NCBI RefSeq assembly: GCF_900177675.1
Contig: NZ_FXWM01000002.1
Coordinates: forward strand, 474,001 to 538,000
Origin: Bacillus sp. OV166
Lineage (GTDB): Bacteria; Bacillota; Bacilli; Bacillales; Cytobacillaceae
DNA: 64,000 bases
Reading direction: 5' to 3'
In this document: positions 18,741 to 27,965 of the stretch, in pieces
Numbering within the stretch: position 1 is the stretch's first letter
Layout: each line of letters opens with the position of its first letter
Notes under the pieces: generated by a model
Seen by the model: only the letters and a program-made list of their open reading frames with translations
The model's database searches: none
What the model was told of the DNA's origin: nothing
Translations under genes and position numbers: made by a program

Positions 18741-19775
18741 TTAATTTTGTAATGTTAAGCATTTACTGTTTAATTCAATTGTCTTGCCTGTTTTAAAAGA
18801 ATTAGTCGCTGCGGCTGCAATTTCCAGTGCTGCCTTTCCATCAACTTCTGTACAAATCGGTTTAATACCTTTCCGCAAACTATCAATAAAATGAACCATT
18901 TCTAGTAAATATGCATCTTTAAATCGTGTTGGGAAATCAGGAATTAAATTATGTTGACTTCCTTTAGAAGTTAATACTTTTACATCATGATATCTCATCG
19001 AACCAATTTGTATGGAACCTTCTGTGCCAACCACTTCTCCCCGAATATCATATGCGTAAGGAGCAATTCTCATCGTTTCAATATCTCCGGCAGCACCTGA
19101 ATCAAAAGTGAAATATGTCATAGCTTGATCCACATCATTGTATTTTTCCATAAATTTATTTGAGTCCATTAAAATATTGCCGGTTGATGTTATAGACACT
19201 ATCTCTTGTCCCATTAAATAACGTGCAATATCATAATCGTGAATCGCTACATCTAAAAAGATTCCGCCACTATGCTTAATGAATTCTTCCGGTGGAACGT
19301 TACCGTCACGGCTTACACCTTTAAAATAAATTGGCTTCCCGATATCACCAGCTTCAATTCTCTTTTTAGCTTCAGCATAAGCTGGGTCAAATCGTCTCAT
19401 AAATCCAACTTGGCAAAAAACATTACTTTCATTAATAACTTGGATCACTTCATCCGCTTCATCTAATGTATGTGTTAATGGCTTTTCTACAAAAATTTGT
19501 TTACCATGCTTTGCAGCACGTTTAATCATATCTGCATGAGTACTCGTTGGTGTTACAATAACTACTGCATCAATCGTGTCATCTTCAAAAATATCATTAG
19601 GATTTTGTGACCATTTTTCAACTCCTAATTCTCTTGCTACTTGTTCCGCTCTTCCCTCAAGAGGATCAACAACGCTTACTAATTGTGCTCCTTTAATTTT
19701 GGAAACAAGATTTTCTGCATGCCAATAGCCTAATCTTCCTAACCCTAATACCGCTGTACGAATTGTCTCTTTCAT
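18741..19775 (-). CDS. iolG: Inositol 2-dehydrogenase-like Gfo/Idh/MocA oxidoreductase
   Basis: 344 residues from ATG 19775, selected because GAGAGG sits eight bases upstream; in-frame ATGs nearer the ribosome binding site are too close. The fold begins with LGLGRLGYWHAENL, then QIFVEKPLTHTLDEADEV (EKP motif) and GGIFLDVAIHDYDIARYL with the Asp/His active site. It is the last gene of a four-gene operon (IolG-type, IolD, IolB, IolG-type) and is most similar to the first gene of that operon (22639-23643), so it looks like an in-operon duplication with divergent stereospecificity. Confidence 0.85.
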   Translation of the reverse strand: MKETIRTAVLGLGRLGYWHAENLVSKIKGAQLVSVVDPLEGRAEQVARELGVEKWSQNPNDIFEDDTIDAVVIVTPTSTHADMIKRAAKHGKQIFVEKPLTHTLDEADEVIQVINESNVFCQVGFMRRFDPAYAEAKKRIEAGDIGKPIYFKGVSRDGNVPPEEFIKHSGGIFLDVAIHDYDIARYLMGQEIVSITSTGNILMDSNKFMEKYNDVDQAMTYFTFDSGAAGDIETMRIAPYAYDIRGEVVGTEGSIQIGSMRYHDVKVLTSKGSQHNLIPDFPTRFKDAYLLEMVHFIDSLRKGIKPICTEVDGKAALEIAAAATNSFKTGKTIELNSKCLTLQN

Positions 19776-19875
19776 TGTACTCATCCTCTCAATCCAATAA
19801 TGGTTCAAATTTATCTTCTATTGAAATTCATACTTTCAAAATCTAGCATTATAAAGTTCTTTTATTCTTTAGCAA

Positions 19876-20697
19876 TTATTTCATTAACCATTCGTGATCT
19901 TTATCGTTCGTGAATTTCCATGTTCTTACTGGACCCGCCATCACATTTAAATAATATAATTCATATCCAGGAGGTGCTGAAACTGGATGATATCCTTTCG
20001 GAACAAGTACAAGTTCGCTATCCTTTACAACAATGGTTTCGTTCAACGACTTATCATCTGTATAAACCCGTTGTAAAGCAAAACCACCCTCAACAGGATT
20101 CATTTTATGATAATAGGTTTCCTCTAAGTATCCCTCATGAGGTAAATTATCCTCATCGTGTTTATGTGGTGGGTAGCTTGACCAGTTTCCAGCTGGTGTA
20201 AACACTTCAATCACAAATAGACTATCTGCTGGATCTGTTTCTGATAAAATAGTTTGGACTTCACGTTCCATACTGCCCGATCCCCGTTTCGCAACGTCTA
20301 CGTCATCTGGAGCAATCAGTCTAGCTTCATATGTTCCTTTTCCCGGTGCTTTACAAACAGCAATTTCAAGCTCTGTTAATGCTTCTACTTTATATTGGTC
20401 GTCGTTTGGAATATATACGGAATATGCAGGAGTTTTTTCGAATACACTCATTCTTTTTCCGATATTTTCCCAGGATTTTAGTTTTGTCTGAACATTCGCA
20501 CGGCCAGATACCAATACAATAACTGTTTCTTGGTCCAAGGTTTCATTTTGTATAGTTTGACCTTCTTTTAGCTTGTATACATCGAATCCAACATATTTCC
20601 AACCTGCAGATTTAGGTGTTACGGATATCACTTTACCGTTTTTATCACCTTTTTGTTCTGGTGTGACAAGTAGATTACTTGCAAGTAAATTACTCAT
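19876..20697 (-). CDS. iolB: 5-Deoxy-glucuronate isomerase (IolB)
   Basis: 273 residues of the IolB family, a bicupin. The segment SSYPPHKHDEDNLPHEGYLEETYYHK contains the conserved His/Glu metal ligands and ALQRVYTDD and LVPKGYHPVSAPPGYELYYLNVMAG are diagnostic. IolB converts 5-deoxy-D-glucuronate, made by IolD, into 5-dehydro-2-deoxy-D-gluconate, the substrate of the IolC kinase. IolC is not encoded in this window. A GGAG ribosome binding site precedes the ATG. The gene sits directly downstream of iolD. Confidence 0.93.
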   Translation of the reverse strand: MSNLLASNLLVTPEQKGDKNGKVISVTPKSAGWKYVGFDVYKLKEGQTIQNETLDQETVIVLVSGRANVQTKLKSWENIGKRMSVFEKTPAYSVYIPNDDQYKVEALTELEIAVCKAPGKGTYEARLIAPDDVDVAKRGSGSMEREVQTILSETDPADSLFVIEVFTPAGNWSSYPPHKHDEDNLPHEGYLEETYYHKMNPVEGGFALQRVYTDDKSLNETIVVKDSELVLVPKGYHPVSAPPGYELYYLNVMAGPVRTWKFTNDKDHEWLMK

Positions 20698-20728
20698 TTT
20701 ATTTTCTCCTTTTACTAGTTATAATATT

Positions 20729-22594
20729 TTAATATTTTCTAGTTTCAGCAACTTTTTTTGCCATATTATCGTGAGCTTTTCTAACTTTTTCACTCGTTGA
20801 AACTTCAGCTACACCAAGGCGCCACCATGATTCATATCCAGTTGTACAAGTACCAGGTAGTACTTTTATGTCGATTAATGTTGATACTGTTTCTTTCTTA
20901 GCTTGTTCCAATGCCACTCTTAATTCTTCTACTGTATGGACTGTATATCCCTTTGCTCCAAGGCTTCGAGCGTTTGCTGCAAAATCGATTGGCATATAAT
21001 CTCCTGTCAAACGGTTGTCCTGGTTAGAACGATAGCGGAATTCGTTACCAAAACCGTCACTTCCTTGTCCTCTTTGCAAATTATGGATACATTGGAATCC
21101 ATGATTATCAAATAAAAGAATATTAATCTTTTTATTTTCTTGAAGACTTGTTACTAGTTCTGAATGGAGCATTAAATAACTTCCATCCCCCACAATGGCA
21201 TATACTTCCTGGTTTTCCTCTGCCATCTTAATTCCTAATGCACCAGCTACTTCATAACCCATACAAGAGAACCCATATTCCATATGATAAGTTTTTGGAT
21301 TTGAACTTCTCCATAAACGGTGTAGATCCCCTGGCAAACTACCAGCTGCGGCAATAATAACATCTTTGTCATCTATAGCTTTATTGATTTCACCTAAAAC
21401 TTGAGTTTGTGAAAGTCCTTCTTCTCTTTTATCAGCAAAGTATTTATCTACTTCTGCATTCCAATTCTCTTTCAATTCTTGAAGATAACTCTCTTCATAA
21501 GATGTTTTATATCCTTGTTTTTTTAATTCTTCTGTTAAAATTTCAAGTCCTACCTTTGCATCTGTTACAAATGATTGTCCATCTAATTTTAGAGCATCAA
21601 ATGAACTGACATTAATACCTAAAAACTCAACATCTGGGTTTTGGAATGCTGATTTCGACGATGTTGAGAAATCAGTTAATCTAGTTCCTACCCCAATAAC
21701 TAAATCGGCTTCTTTCGCTAAGATGTTTGAAGCTAGTGATCCTGTTGATCCAATACTCCCCATATTTAAAGCGTAATCCCATGAAAGAGCACTTTTCCCA
21801 GCTTGTGTTTCCCCAACAGGAATTTGAAAGACCTCAGAGAACGTTTTCAATTGTTCGGTTGAGAATGAATAATGGACTCCTCCTCCTGCAATAATAACTG
21901 GTTTTTTCTTTCTTGATATTAACTCAACAGCACGTTCAATCTCTTTCGGAGCAGGATTTCTTCTCTCGATAAAATGAACTCTCTTTTTAAAGAATTCAAC
22001 TGGATAATCGTATGCTTCGCTTTGCACATCTTGAGGTAAGGCTAAGGTGACCGCACCCGTTTCTACAGGATCGGTTAATACACGCATTGCATTTAATGCT
22101 GCAGTCATTAGCTGTTCTGGTCTTTGAATACGATCCCAATATTTACTTACTGGTTTAAATGCATCACTTGCAGCAATTGTATAATCTGTCGGATCTTCGA
22201 TTTGTTGTAAAACCGGGTCCGGCTGACGAGTAGCAAAGTTATCACCTGGTAATAACAAGACTGGAATTCTATTCACTGTTGCAGTGCCTGCAGCAGGAAC
22301 CATATTTAAAGCACCCGGTCCAATTGATGTAGTACAAGCAAAAATTTCAAGTCGGTTTTTTTGCTTTGCATAAGCTGCCGCTGTATGTACCATCCCTTGT
22401 TCATTTTTCCCTTGAATATAAGTTAGTCCCCCGGTATGTGTTTCTAAAGCTTCACCCATCCCTGTCACATTTCCGTGACCAAAAATTCCAAAGACACCCT
22501 GGATAAATTTCCTTTCTTCACCATCGAATTCAATGTATTGATTATCTAAGAATTTTAATAGCGCCTGCGCCATTGTTAAACGAATTGTTTCCAT
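20729..22594 (-). CDS. iolD: 3D-(3,5/4)-trihydroxycyclohexane-1,2-dione hydrolase (IolD)
   Basis: 621 residues, close to the usual length (about 637) of this thiamine-diphosphate enzyme. It opens with RLTMAQALLKFLDNQYIEFDG and GVFGIFGHGNVTGMGEALE. The cofactor-binding region is AIVGDGSYLMLHSELVTSLQ followed by ILLFDNHGFQCIHNLQ. IolD cleaves the ring dione to 5-deoxy-glucuronate, the committing step of inositol catabolism. GGAGG precedes the start. It is second in its operon, after an IolG-type dehydrogenase and before iolB, an order consistent with a complete upper pathway. Confidence 0.94.
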   Translation of the reverse strand: METIRLTMAQALLKFLDNQYIEFDGEERKFIQGVFGIFGHGNVTGMGEALETHTGGLTYIQGKNEQGMVHTAAAYAKQKNRLEIFACTTSIGPGALNMVPAAGTATVNRIPVLLLPGDNFATRQPDPVLQQIEDPTDYTIAASDAFKPVSKYWDRIQRPEQLMTAALNAMRVLTDPVETGAVTLALPQDVQSEAYDYPVEFFKKRVHFIERRNPAPKEIERAVELISRKKKPVIIAGGGVHYSFSTEQLKTFSEVFQIPVGETQAGKSALSWDYALNMGSIGSTGSLASNILAKEADLVIGVGTRLTDFSTSSKSAFQNPDVEFLGINVSSFDALKLDGQSFVTDAKVGLEILTEELKKQGYKTSYEESYLQELKENWNAEVDKYFADKREEGLSQTQVLGEINKAIDDKDVIIAAAGSLPGDLHRLWRSSNPKTYHMEYGFSCMGYEVAGALGIKMAEENQEVYAIVGDGSYLMLHSELVTSLQENKKINILLFDNHGFQCIHNLQRGQGSDGFGNEFRYRSNQDNRLTGDYMPIDFAANARSLGAKGYTVHTVEELRVALEQAKKETVSTLIDIKVLPGTCTTGYESWWRLGVAEVSTSEKVRKAHDNMAKKVAETRKY

Positions 22595-22638
22595 TCAGTA
22601 TCCCTCCAATTACTTAATAGATTATTTATTTAGTATTT

Positions 22639-23643
22639 TTATTTAAGAAGTACAGTTTCTTTTGTTTCAAAAGACCTAGTAGCAGCAGCAGCAATTTCTA
22701 ATGCAATCTTTCCATCTATCTCTGTAACTTGTGGTCGTTCATTTTTTTGTAGACACTCTATAAAGTGAGCCAATTCATGCAAGAAAGCATCTTTGAACTT
22801 AACAGGAAAATTTGGGATATTATCATAAACGCTGCCTTTATTAGTTAAGATCTTTATGTCGTGATATTGGAGAGAACCAATCTGAATAGATCCTTCAGTT
22901 CCAACCACTTCACCTCTGATATCATAACCGAATGTCGAATTACGACTGGCTTCGATATCGCACGATGCTCCATTTTGGAATTTCATAAAAGTTATTGATT
23001 GATCTACATCTCCGTATTTATTCATAAATGGATGCACTAATACATTGCCAAATGTTTTAATAGAATGAACATCATCTCCAATTAAGAAACGAGCAATATC
23101 ATATTCATGAATAGCTAAATCCAAGAAAATGCCTCCACTTGTCTTAATATATTCTTCTGGAGGTGAGCCTGGATCTCGACTAACTCCTTTGAAATAGATG
23201 GGTTTCCCTATATCCCCATTCATAATTCGCCGCCGTGCTTCTGCGTATGCTGGGTCAAATCTTCTCATGAAGCCAACTTGGCAATAAACGTTATTCTTCT
23301 GAATTTCCTGGATAACTAGATCTGCTTCATCTAATGTTTCTGTCAAAGGTTTATCTACAAATATGTGCTTGCCACTTCTTGCTGCTTGAATAATTAACTC
23401 AGCATGTGTTTTTGTAGGGGTAACAATTACAACTGCATCAATCGTTGGATCATCAAACACTTCTTGTGGATTTGTCGTCCACTTTTTCACCCCCAACTCA
23501 CGAGCTACCTTTTCGGCGCTCTCTTTTCTTGAGGCAACTACTGTTACTAATTCAGCACCTTTTATGCGTGTTGCAAGATTTTCAGCATGAAAATATCCTA
23601 ACCTTCCAACTCCAAAGACAGCACATCTAATTTTTTCCTTCAT
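22639..23643 (-). CDS. iolG: Inositol 2-dehydrogenase-like Gfo/Idh/MocA oxidoreductase
   Basis: 334 residues from ATG 23643, chosen for the GGTGG ribosome binding site; an open extension to 23676 lacks one. Key segments are FGVGRLGYFHAENL, HIFVDKPLTETLDEAD, QVGFMRRFDPAYAEARRR and GGIFLDLAIHEYDIARFL. Here the usual EKP is DKP, which keeps the active-site lysine, and HD in the catalytic stretch is HE. First gene of the iolD/iolB operon, preceded by three operator-like palindromes within 370 bases. Probably oxidises myo-, scyllo- or chiro-inositol. Confidence 0.85.
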   Translation of the reverse strand: MKEKIRCAVFGVGRLGYFHAENLATRIKGAELVTVVASRKESAEKVARELGVKKWTTNPQEVFDDPTIDAVVIVTPTKTHAELIIQAARSGKHIFVDKPLTETLDEADLVIQEIQKNNVYCQVGFMRRFDPAYAEARRRIMNGDIGKPIYFKGVSRDPGSPPEEYIKTSGGIFLDLAIHEYDIARFLIGDDVHSIKTFGNVLVHPFMNKYGDVDQSITFMKFQNGASCDIEASRNSTFGYDIRGEVVGTEGSIQIGSLQYHDIKILTNKGSVYDNIPNFPVKFKDAFLHELAHFIECLQKNERPQVTEIDGKIALEIAAAATRSFETKETVLLK

Positions 23644-23686
23644 AGTTCCACCAGCACCTTTAACTGTTTTTATCAAATCAATAGAG

Positions 23687-23698
23687 TTAACCGCTTAA
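23687..23698. promoter_or_regulatory. LacI-type operator variant, site 6
   Basis: TTAACCGCTTAA, one change from TTAAGCGCTTAA, 44 bases upstream of the first gene of the iolD operon. One of three sites in this 475-bp gap. Confidence 0.5.
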
Positions 23699-23851
23699 CC
23701 GTTTGAACAAATTTTTTTGCGAAATAATTATTACGAGCTACTAAAACTCGGAATCTTCCGCTTAATTACTAAACTAGATTTCTATAAACATCTCGAATTT
23801 CTCATTGGAATAATGATTTTTACAGAAATCCCTTTTACCTCCAGTTAATAT

Positions 23852-23863
23852 TAAAGCGCTTAA
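23852..23863. promoter_or_regulatory. LacI-type operator, site 7
   Basis: TAAAGCGCTTAA, about 210 bases upstream of the iolD operon. Its distance from sites 6 and 8 (about 165 and 145 bases) would permit looping by a tetrameric or paired repressor. A TGAAACGCTTTC element follows at 23881. Confidence 0.6.
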
Positions 23864-23996
23864 CTAACTAACAGACCAAATGAAACGCTTTCTTTCTGAA
23901 TTATATTATAATAAAATTCAGAAAACAATAGTAAAATCAACTTTAATCTAATATTAATTTATTATTAAACATGATTAACTTGATTTGCCTCTTTAC

Positions 23997-24008
23997 TTAA
24001 GCGCTTAA
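23997..24008. promoter_or_regulatory. LacI-type operator, site 8
   Basis: Perfect TTAAGCGCTTAA in the gap between the MFS gene and the iolD operon, upstream of an AT-rich promoter-like stretch. Confidence 0.6.
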
Positions 24009-24118
24009 CATTTCTTGATTTGAGTATATTATAAGAAAATTTAGAATGCAACAAATTTTTTTCAGAAAACCTAAAATCCTTTTTTAAAGCAATCCTCCAT
24101 TTCCATTTGTTCTTGTAA

Positions 24119-25333
24119 CTACTGAATAGCCTTACTTCTATTGTCTTTTTGACACGTATTTAGTATTTCTAACTTATACCAGACTATTGATAACACCGTT
24201 CCTAATAAAGCTAAAAACCCAGCTAAATAAAATACACTTTCTAATCCGTTTCTTTGAGTAAACTTACCTGCTATAAAAGGACCTAAGAAAATTCCCAACG
24301 CATAAAAGGACTGAAAAAATCCCATTGCTGTAGCATACTTATTATTTGGTATTTCCTGGATTGCAATACCCATTAATAGTGGAATTAACAGTCCAAGAGC
24401 AAATCCATTAAATACCTGTGTGACATAGAGCAATGGTAAATCCGTTACTAGTGGAATAAGGATTGAAAACACTGCAGTACCTAAAAAACCCGCAAACAAA
24501 ATATGCCATCTATTGAAACGAGTAAGCAAATACCGACCAGTAACAATTGGTGCAAAAGCATGAGGAATCATAAAACTAAATACAAGAATCATTAAACTCT
24601 CCTTTGTTGCACCAATGTTTAACGCTTGATTTGTAGTAAAACCAAACATAGTAATAAAAAGTACGGAATGAGCAATTGCCGATAGCAAAGAAGCCTTTAA
24701 AATCAAAGAATGTTTTACTAATTTTTTTATCTGAATCTTTTGTTTTTTTATTTCCCTTTTATTGATTTCTTTTATCCAAAATGACATGATGAAGCCAATT
24801 ATTCCAATACACGCTCCAAAGTAAAAAGGTGCTTTCCATCCCCACTTTCCAACGAGATAACCACTTAGTCCCATACTTGTTAATTGGGCTAAAACTGTAA
24901 TACATTGAATATTCCCCATTGCTCTTGTTGACTCTTCCTTTTCAAAGTAACTCGCATATAAAACGGTAAAAGCTACCCATGTTGAAGCCGTAACTCCTGA
25001 AATAACTCGAGAAACCAAGGCAGAAGTTAAGCTTTCGTTAAGAGCAAACCCCAAGCAACTTATAACAGTTGTTGCTAGCCCTAAGATAATAAATGGCTTT
25101 CGAATCCCCCATATATCTGACAAAATACCCATTGGACATCTTAAAATAATTTGCATTATTCCATAACTCCCTACAATCAATCCAGCCAGTGCTGCTGTTC
25201 CACCCAGATGATAAATATAAGGTACAAAAATAGGCACATAAATATACATTGAAAACCAATAAACAAACGTTACGACAATAAAAAAAAGATGATAGTATTT
25301 AGGAATCTTTAATTTGTACTGCGTAATTTTCAT
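24119..25333 (-). CDS. MFS transporter (drug/sugar efflux-like, unknown substrate)
   Basis: 404 residues with about twelve predicted membrane spans. Short loops such as GSYGIMQIILRCPMGILSDIWGIRKP match the conserved loop 2-3 motif of major facilitator proteins. It is not a sugar-porter (IolT) type: the PESPRWL and PETKG signatures are absent. GGGGGAGA precedes the start, and a perfect operator palindrome lies 19 bases upstream of the ATG, so it belongs to the inositol regulon. It may export or import a pathway intermediate or glycoside. Confidence 0.8.
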   Translation of the reverse strand: MKITQYKLKIPKYYHLFFIVVTFVYWFSMYIYVPIFVPYIYHLGGTAALAGLIVGSYGIMQIILRCPMGILSDIWGIRKPFIILGLATTVISCLGFALNESLTSALVSRVISGVTASTWVAFTVLYASYFEKEESTRAMGNIQCITVLAQLTSMGLSGYLVGKWGWKAPFYFGACIGIIGFIMSFWIKEINKREIKKQKIQIKKLVKHSLILKASLLSAIAHSVLFITMFGFTTNQALNIGATKESLMILVFSFMIPHAFAPIVTGRYLLTRFNRWHILFAGFLGTAVFSILIPLVTDLPLLYVTQVFNGFALGLLIPLLMGIAIQEIPNNKYATAMGFFQSFYALGIFLGPFIAGKFTQRNGLESVFYLAGFLALLGTVLSIVWYKLEILNTCQKDNRSKAIQ

Positions 25334-25351
25334 AATTTCTCCCCCTTTTAA

Positions 25352-25363
25352 TTAAGCGCTTAA
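25352..25363. promoter_or_regulatory. LacI-type operator, site 9
   Basis: Perfect TTAAGCGCTTAA, 19-30 bases upstream of the MFS start. Its position between promoter and ribosome binding site fits direct repression. Confidence 0.65.
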
Positions 25364-25652
25364 CAAAAATACATTTATTTGCACTAATATTTAATAACAT
25401 AACAAAATAATAAAATATGTCAATTACTTGATCATATATTCTATTTAGCCCGAGAAATATACGGAGAAAAAATAAAAATTAACCACTTAAAATAACATCT
25501 TGGAGAAGTCCAAGATTTGAGGTAATAACAGGCTTATAATTTAACGCCTGTCTGCTCTCCTTCCTTTTCCACTTTTCTCCAAGTACCCAAACCGCAATAC
25601 AGATAAAAACCAAACTCTCCTAACCTTTCCAAAGGCCCATATAACCAATAGT

Positions 25653-25808
25653 TTACCATTCATTTGTCAATACGACCTTTCCAATTGCCTTATTTGATTC
25701 AAGTAAAATATGTGCTTCCTTTACTTGATCAAAATTGAAAACCCCTTTATCGACTAACGGCTGGAGCTTCCCTTTCGTCCAAAGGCAATGTTTTGGGGAA
25801 GCCAATTT
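25653..25808 (-). pseudogene. 3' remnant of a zinc-type quinone/NADPH oxidoreductase
   Basis: About 50 codons on the reverse strand read ASPKHCLWTKGKLQPLVDKG, then FNFDQVKEAHILLESNKAIG and KVVLTNEW before the stop. This is the usual C-terminal end of quinone oxidoreductase-like MDR proteins (KGKLQPLVD, EAHxxLESxxxxGKxVL). No start or upstream coding part remains. It is a deletion remnant at the border between the inositol locus and the next region. Confidence 0.7.
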
Positions 25809-25888
25809 TTAAGGTCCCAGGATCCGAACGGGCTGATGGGGCAGTATTGTGAGGAGATTTCCTGCAAGACCGGTTTCTATTCTTATTT

Positions 25889-26059
25889 ATGCAGATGCCG
25901 ATTCTTCTTTTCTTACTGACTTCAAATATTGTTTTTATTTATTTTATTAACTTACAAGTCAATTTAATTCGCCATTTCAGTTATGGTTTGGGAAAAATTC
26001 TTCATAAAGGTTATTCTGGCTTGCATCCTGAAGCAGCACCTATGCCGGGAAACCACTAA
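25889..26059 (+). other. Short membrane-like open frame, possibly a gene remnant
   Basis: 56 codons encode one hydrophobic segment (LLFLLTSNIVFIYFI) and a hydrophilic tail ending GLHPEAAPMPGNH. No ribosome binding site is seen at a proper distance. Function unknown; it may be the eroded 3' end of a membrane protein gene or chance. Confidence 0.25.
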
Positions 26060-26063
26060 AAAA

Positions 26064-26088
26064 AGCCTTGATAAACGTTACCAAGGCT
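26064..26088 (-). terminator. Intrinsic terminator, leftward
   Basis: AGCCTTGG/CCAAGGCT-type stem (26064-26070 with 26081-26088) followed on the reverse strand by seven T. It probably ends the transcript of the YerD-like gene about 280 bases upstream. Confidence 0.75.
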
Positions 26089-26369
26089 ATGTTATGATGC
26101 AATGTGTAGGACTCTACCCCTACCCCGTCAAGGTTGTAAAGTCAAACGTTTACAAAAGATAGGATTGAAAAAGTTATATTATAAACTAGTTAAAATGGTA
26201 ACGGACTTCTTCTATCTGTATGGGAAAAATTAGCTTTGAAATACTTATGTTGAAGGTCCTCTTGGAGTTATCCAAATATTTTTGTTACCTTTTGATAAAC
26301 CTCTATTGTTTATCCATCAACAGATAATATAAATACAGGGTTAACTTTTCCCGTTTATTTTCTTTTAAA

Positions 26370-27965
26370 CTATAAAGTTCTTTTTAATAATTCATCCGAA
26401 GAATCAGGAATTGGAAACAGTTCTGATAACCTTTTTATTTTTCCATCGACATCTTTAAATACAATGTGATCACGAGTGAATTTACGGGGGCTATCAATGC
26501 CACAAGCCGCAGCTAAGGCAAACAAACCTTGACGTACATTAATGATGTAGTTCATGACTCGCCATTTCTTTTCCTCTGGCACAAGTGCTTCTTGATATTT
26601 TGGATCGGTGGTCGTTACGCCCGTAGGGCATTTACCAGTATGGCATTGAAGAGCCATTATACAGCCGTTAGCAATCATAAATCCTCGCGCAGAGTTCACG
26701 GCATCTGCACCAATCGCAAGGGCAATAGCAATTTTATCGGCTGAAATTAACTTTCCTGAAGCAAAAATTTTCAGCTTATTTCGTAGACCAAACTGATAGG
26801 CCTTATCAACAACCGCAATTAAAGCAGGATATAAAGGAAGCCCCATTGTATCTGCCATTGATTTGTAAGTGGCGCCTGTTCCACCTTCTCCGCCATCAAC
26901 CGTAATAAAGTCCGGATAAATCCTAAGATTATTCATGGCCTCGAAAAATTTATCCAAGCTGGATGGATATCCAACGACAATTTTGATTCCGACAGGTTTT
27001 CCACCTTCATCTTGCATCATTTTGATAAACTGCAACGTTTCGAGCACATTATGCAAAAATGGAAAGCGATTTGGTGAATTAATGGTTTTCCCCACTGGAA
27101 CTTTACGAATGTTTGCTACCTTCGTTGTAACCTTTGACCCCTCCAGATGTCCGCCACGGATTTTTGCTCCTTGGCCGAATTTAAGTTCAAATGCTTTTAT
27201 ATTCGGCTCCTGGGCTTTAAACTTAAATTCATCAATAGAAAAATTCCCCTCATCATCGCGAAAACCAAATAAACCAGGGCCAATTTGAGCGACCACATCT
27301 ACACCACTTTCTAAATGCTCTGGTGCGACTCCGCCCTCCCCCGTATTAATCCATGAACCGCCTGCCAAACGGCTGCCATGACCTGTTGAAAGTATATAGT
27401 TTTCGCCGACTGCTCCGTAAGATGTGGCAGAGGCACCAAATGGACCGCGAAGTCTCCATGGAAATTTCCGATCACCGCCAACGATTATGGCATCTTCCTC
27501 ATGGTAAAGCCAACGTGTTGTTTGGTCCTTTTCAAGCTGTTCGTGACGAGTAAACAACCCTTCATGATCAATTTTATATTTCATGGAATGGACTTTTTCT
27601 TGATTGTCAACCCTTAATTCTTCATTTAATAGGGGAAACAAACCATTCGCAATATAATAACCAGGCTTATCAAAGTCACGTTTGGAACCGAAGCTTAAAA
27701 GGTCACTTCGATATTTGGCAGAAAAAACAATCCCTAAAAAATCTGTTCGTGAAAATGGTTTGCCACTATTGTCATCATCAAACCAATATTGCCTGAATTC
27801 CGGGCCAATCTTTTCTAACAAGTAGCGCATCCATCCCAAATAAGGGTGTGCTCTGATAATCGAATGCTGTGGTTTCTTTGCTAAAAAATTTAACCACAAA
27901 AGCAAGGCAATCGGTCCTACAATAAACACAATCAATAGAAAGATAAAAATAGTCCATACCATCAA
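26370..27965 (-). CDS. yerD: FMN-binding glutamate-synthase-domain protein (YerD-like)
   Basis: 531 residues: an N-terminal membrane segment (residues 3-25) then the FMN/FeS central domain of glutamate synthase. Visible elements are VGYPSSLDKFFEAMNNLR, the flavin-binding DFITVDGGEGGTGATYKSMA, ALAIGADAVNSARGFMIANGC and the cysteine pattern C-x5-C-x4-C (CIMALQCHTGKCPTG) for an iron-sulfur cluster. Glutaminase and regulatory domains of GltA are absent. It resembles B. subtilis YerD, a single-gene membrane-tethered relative whose reaction is not firmly known. It is a monocistronic unit outside both the inositol regulon and the island. Confidence 0.85.
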   Translation of the reverse strand: MMVWTIFIFLLIVFIVGPIALLLWLNFLAKKPQHSIIRAHPYLGWMRYLLEKIGPEFRQYWFDDDNSGKPFSRTDFLGIVFSAKYRSDLLSFGSKRDFDKPGYYIANGLFPLLNEELRVDNQEKVHSMKYKIDHEGLFTRHEQLEKDQTTRWLYHEEDAIIVGGDRKFPWRLRGPFGASATSYGAVGENYILSTGHGSRLAGGSWINTGEGGVAPEHLESGVDVVAQIGPGLFGFRDDEGNFSIDEFKFKAQEPNIKAFELKFGQGAKIRGGHLEGSKVTTKVANIRKVPVGKTINSPNRFPFLHNVLETLQFIKMMQDEGGKPVGIKIVVGYPSSLDKFFEAMNNLRIYPDFITVDGGEGGTGATYKSMADTMGLPLYPALIAVVDKAYQFGLRNKLKIFASGKLISADKIAIALAIGADAVNSARGFMIANGCIMALQCHTGKCPTGVTTTDPKYQEALVPEEKKWRVMNYIINVRQGLFALAAACGIDSPRKFTRDHIVFKDVDGKIKRLSELFPIPDSSDELLKRTL

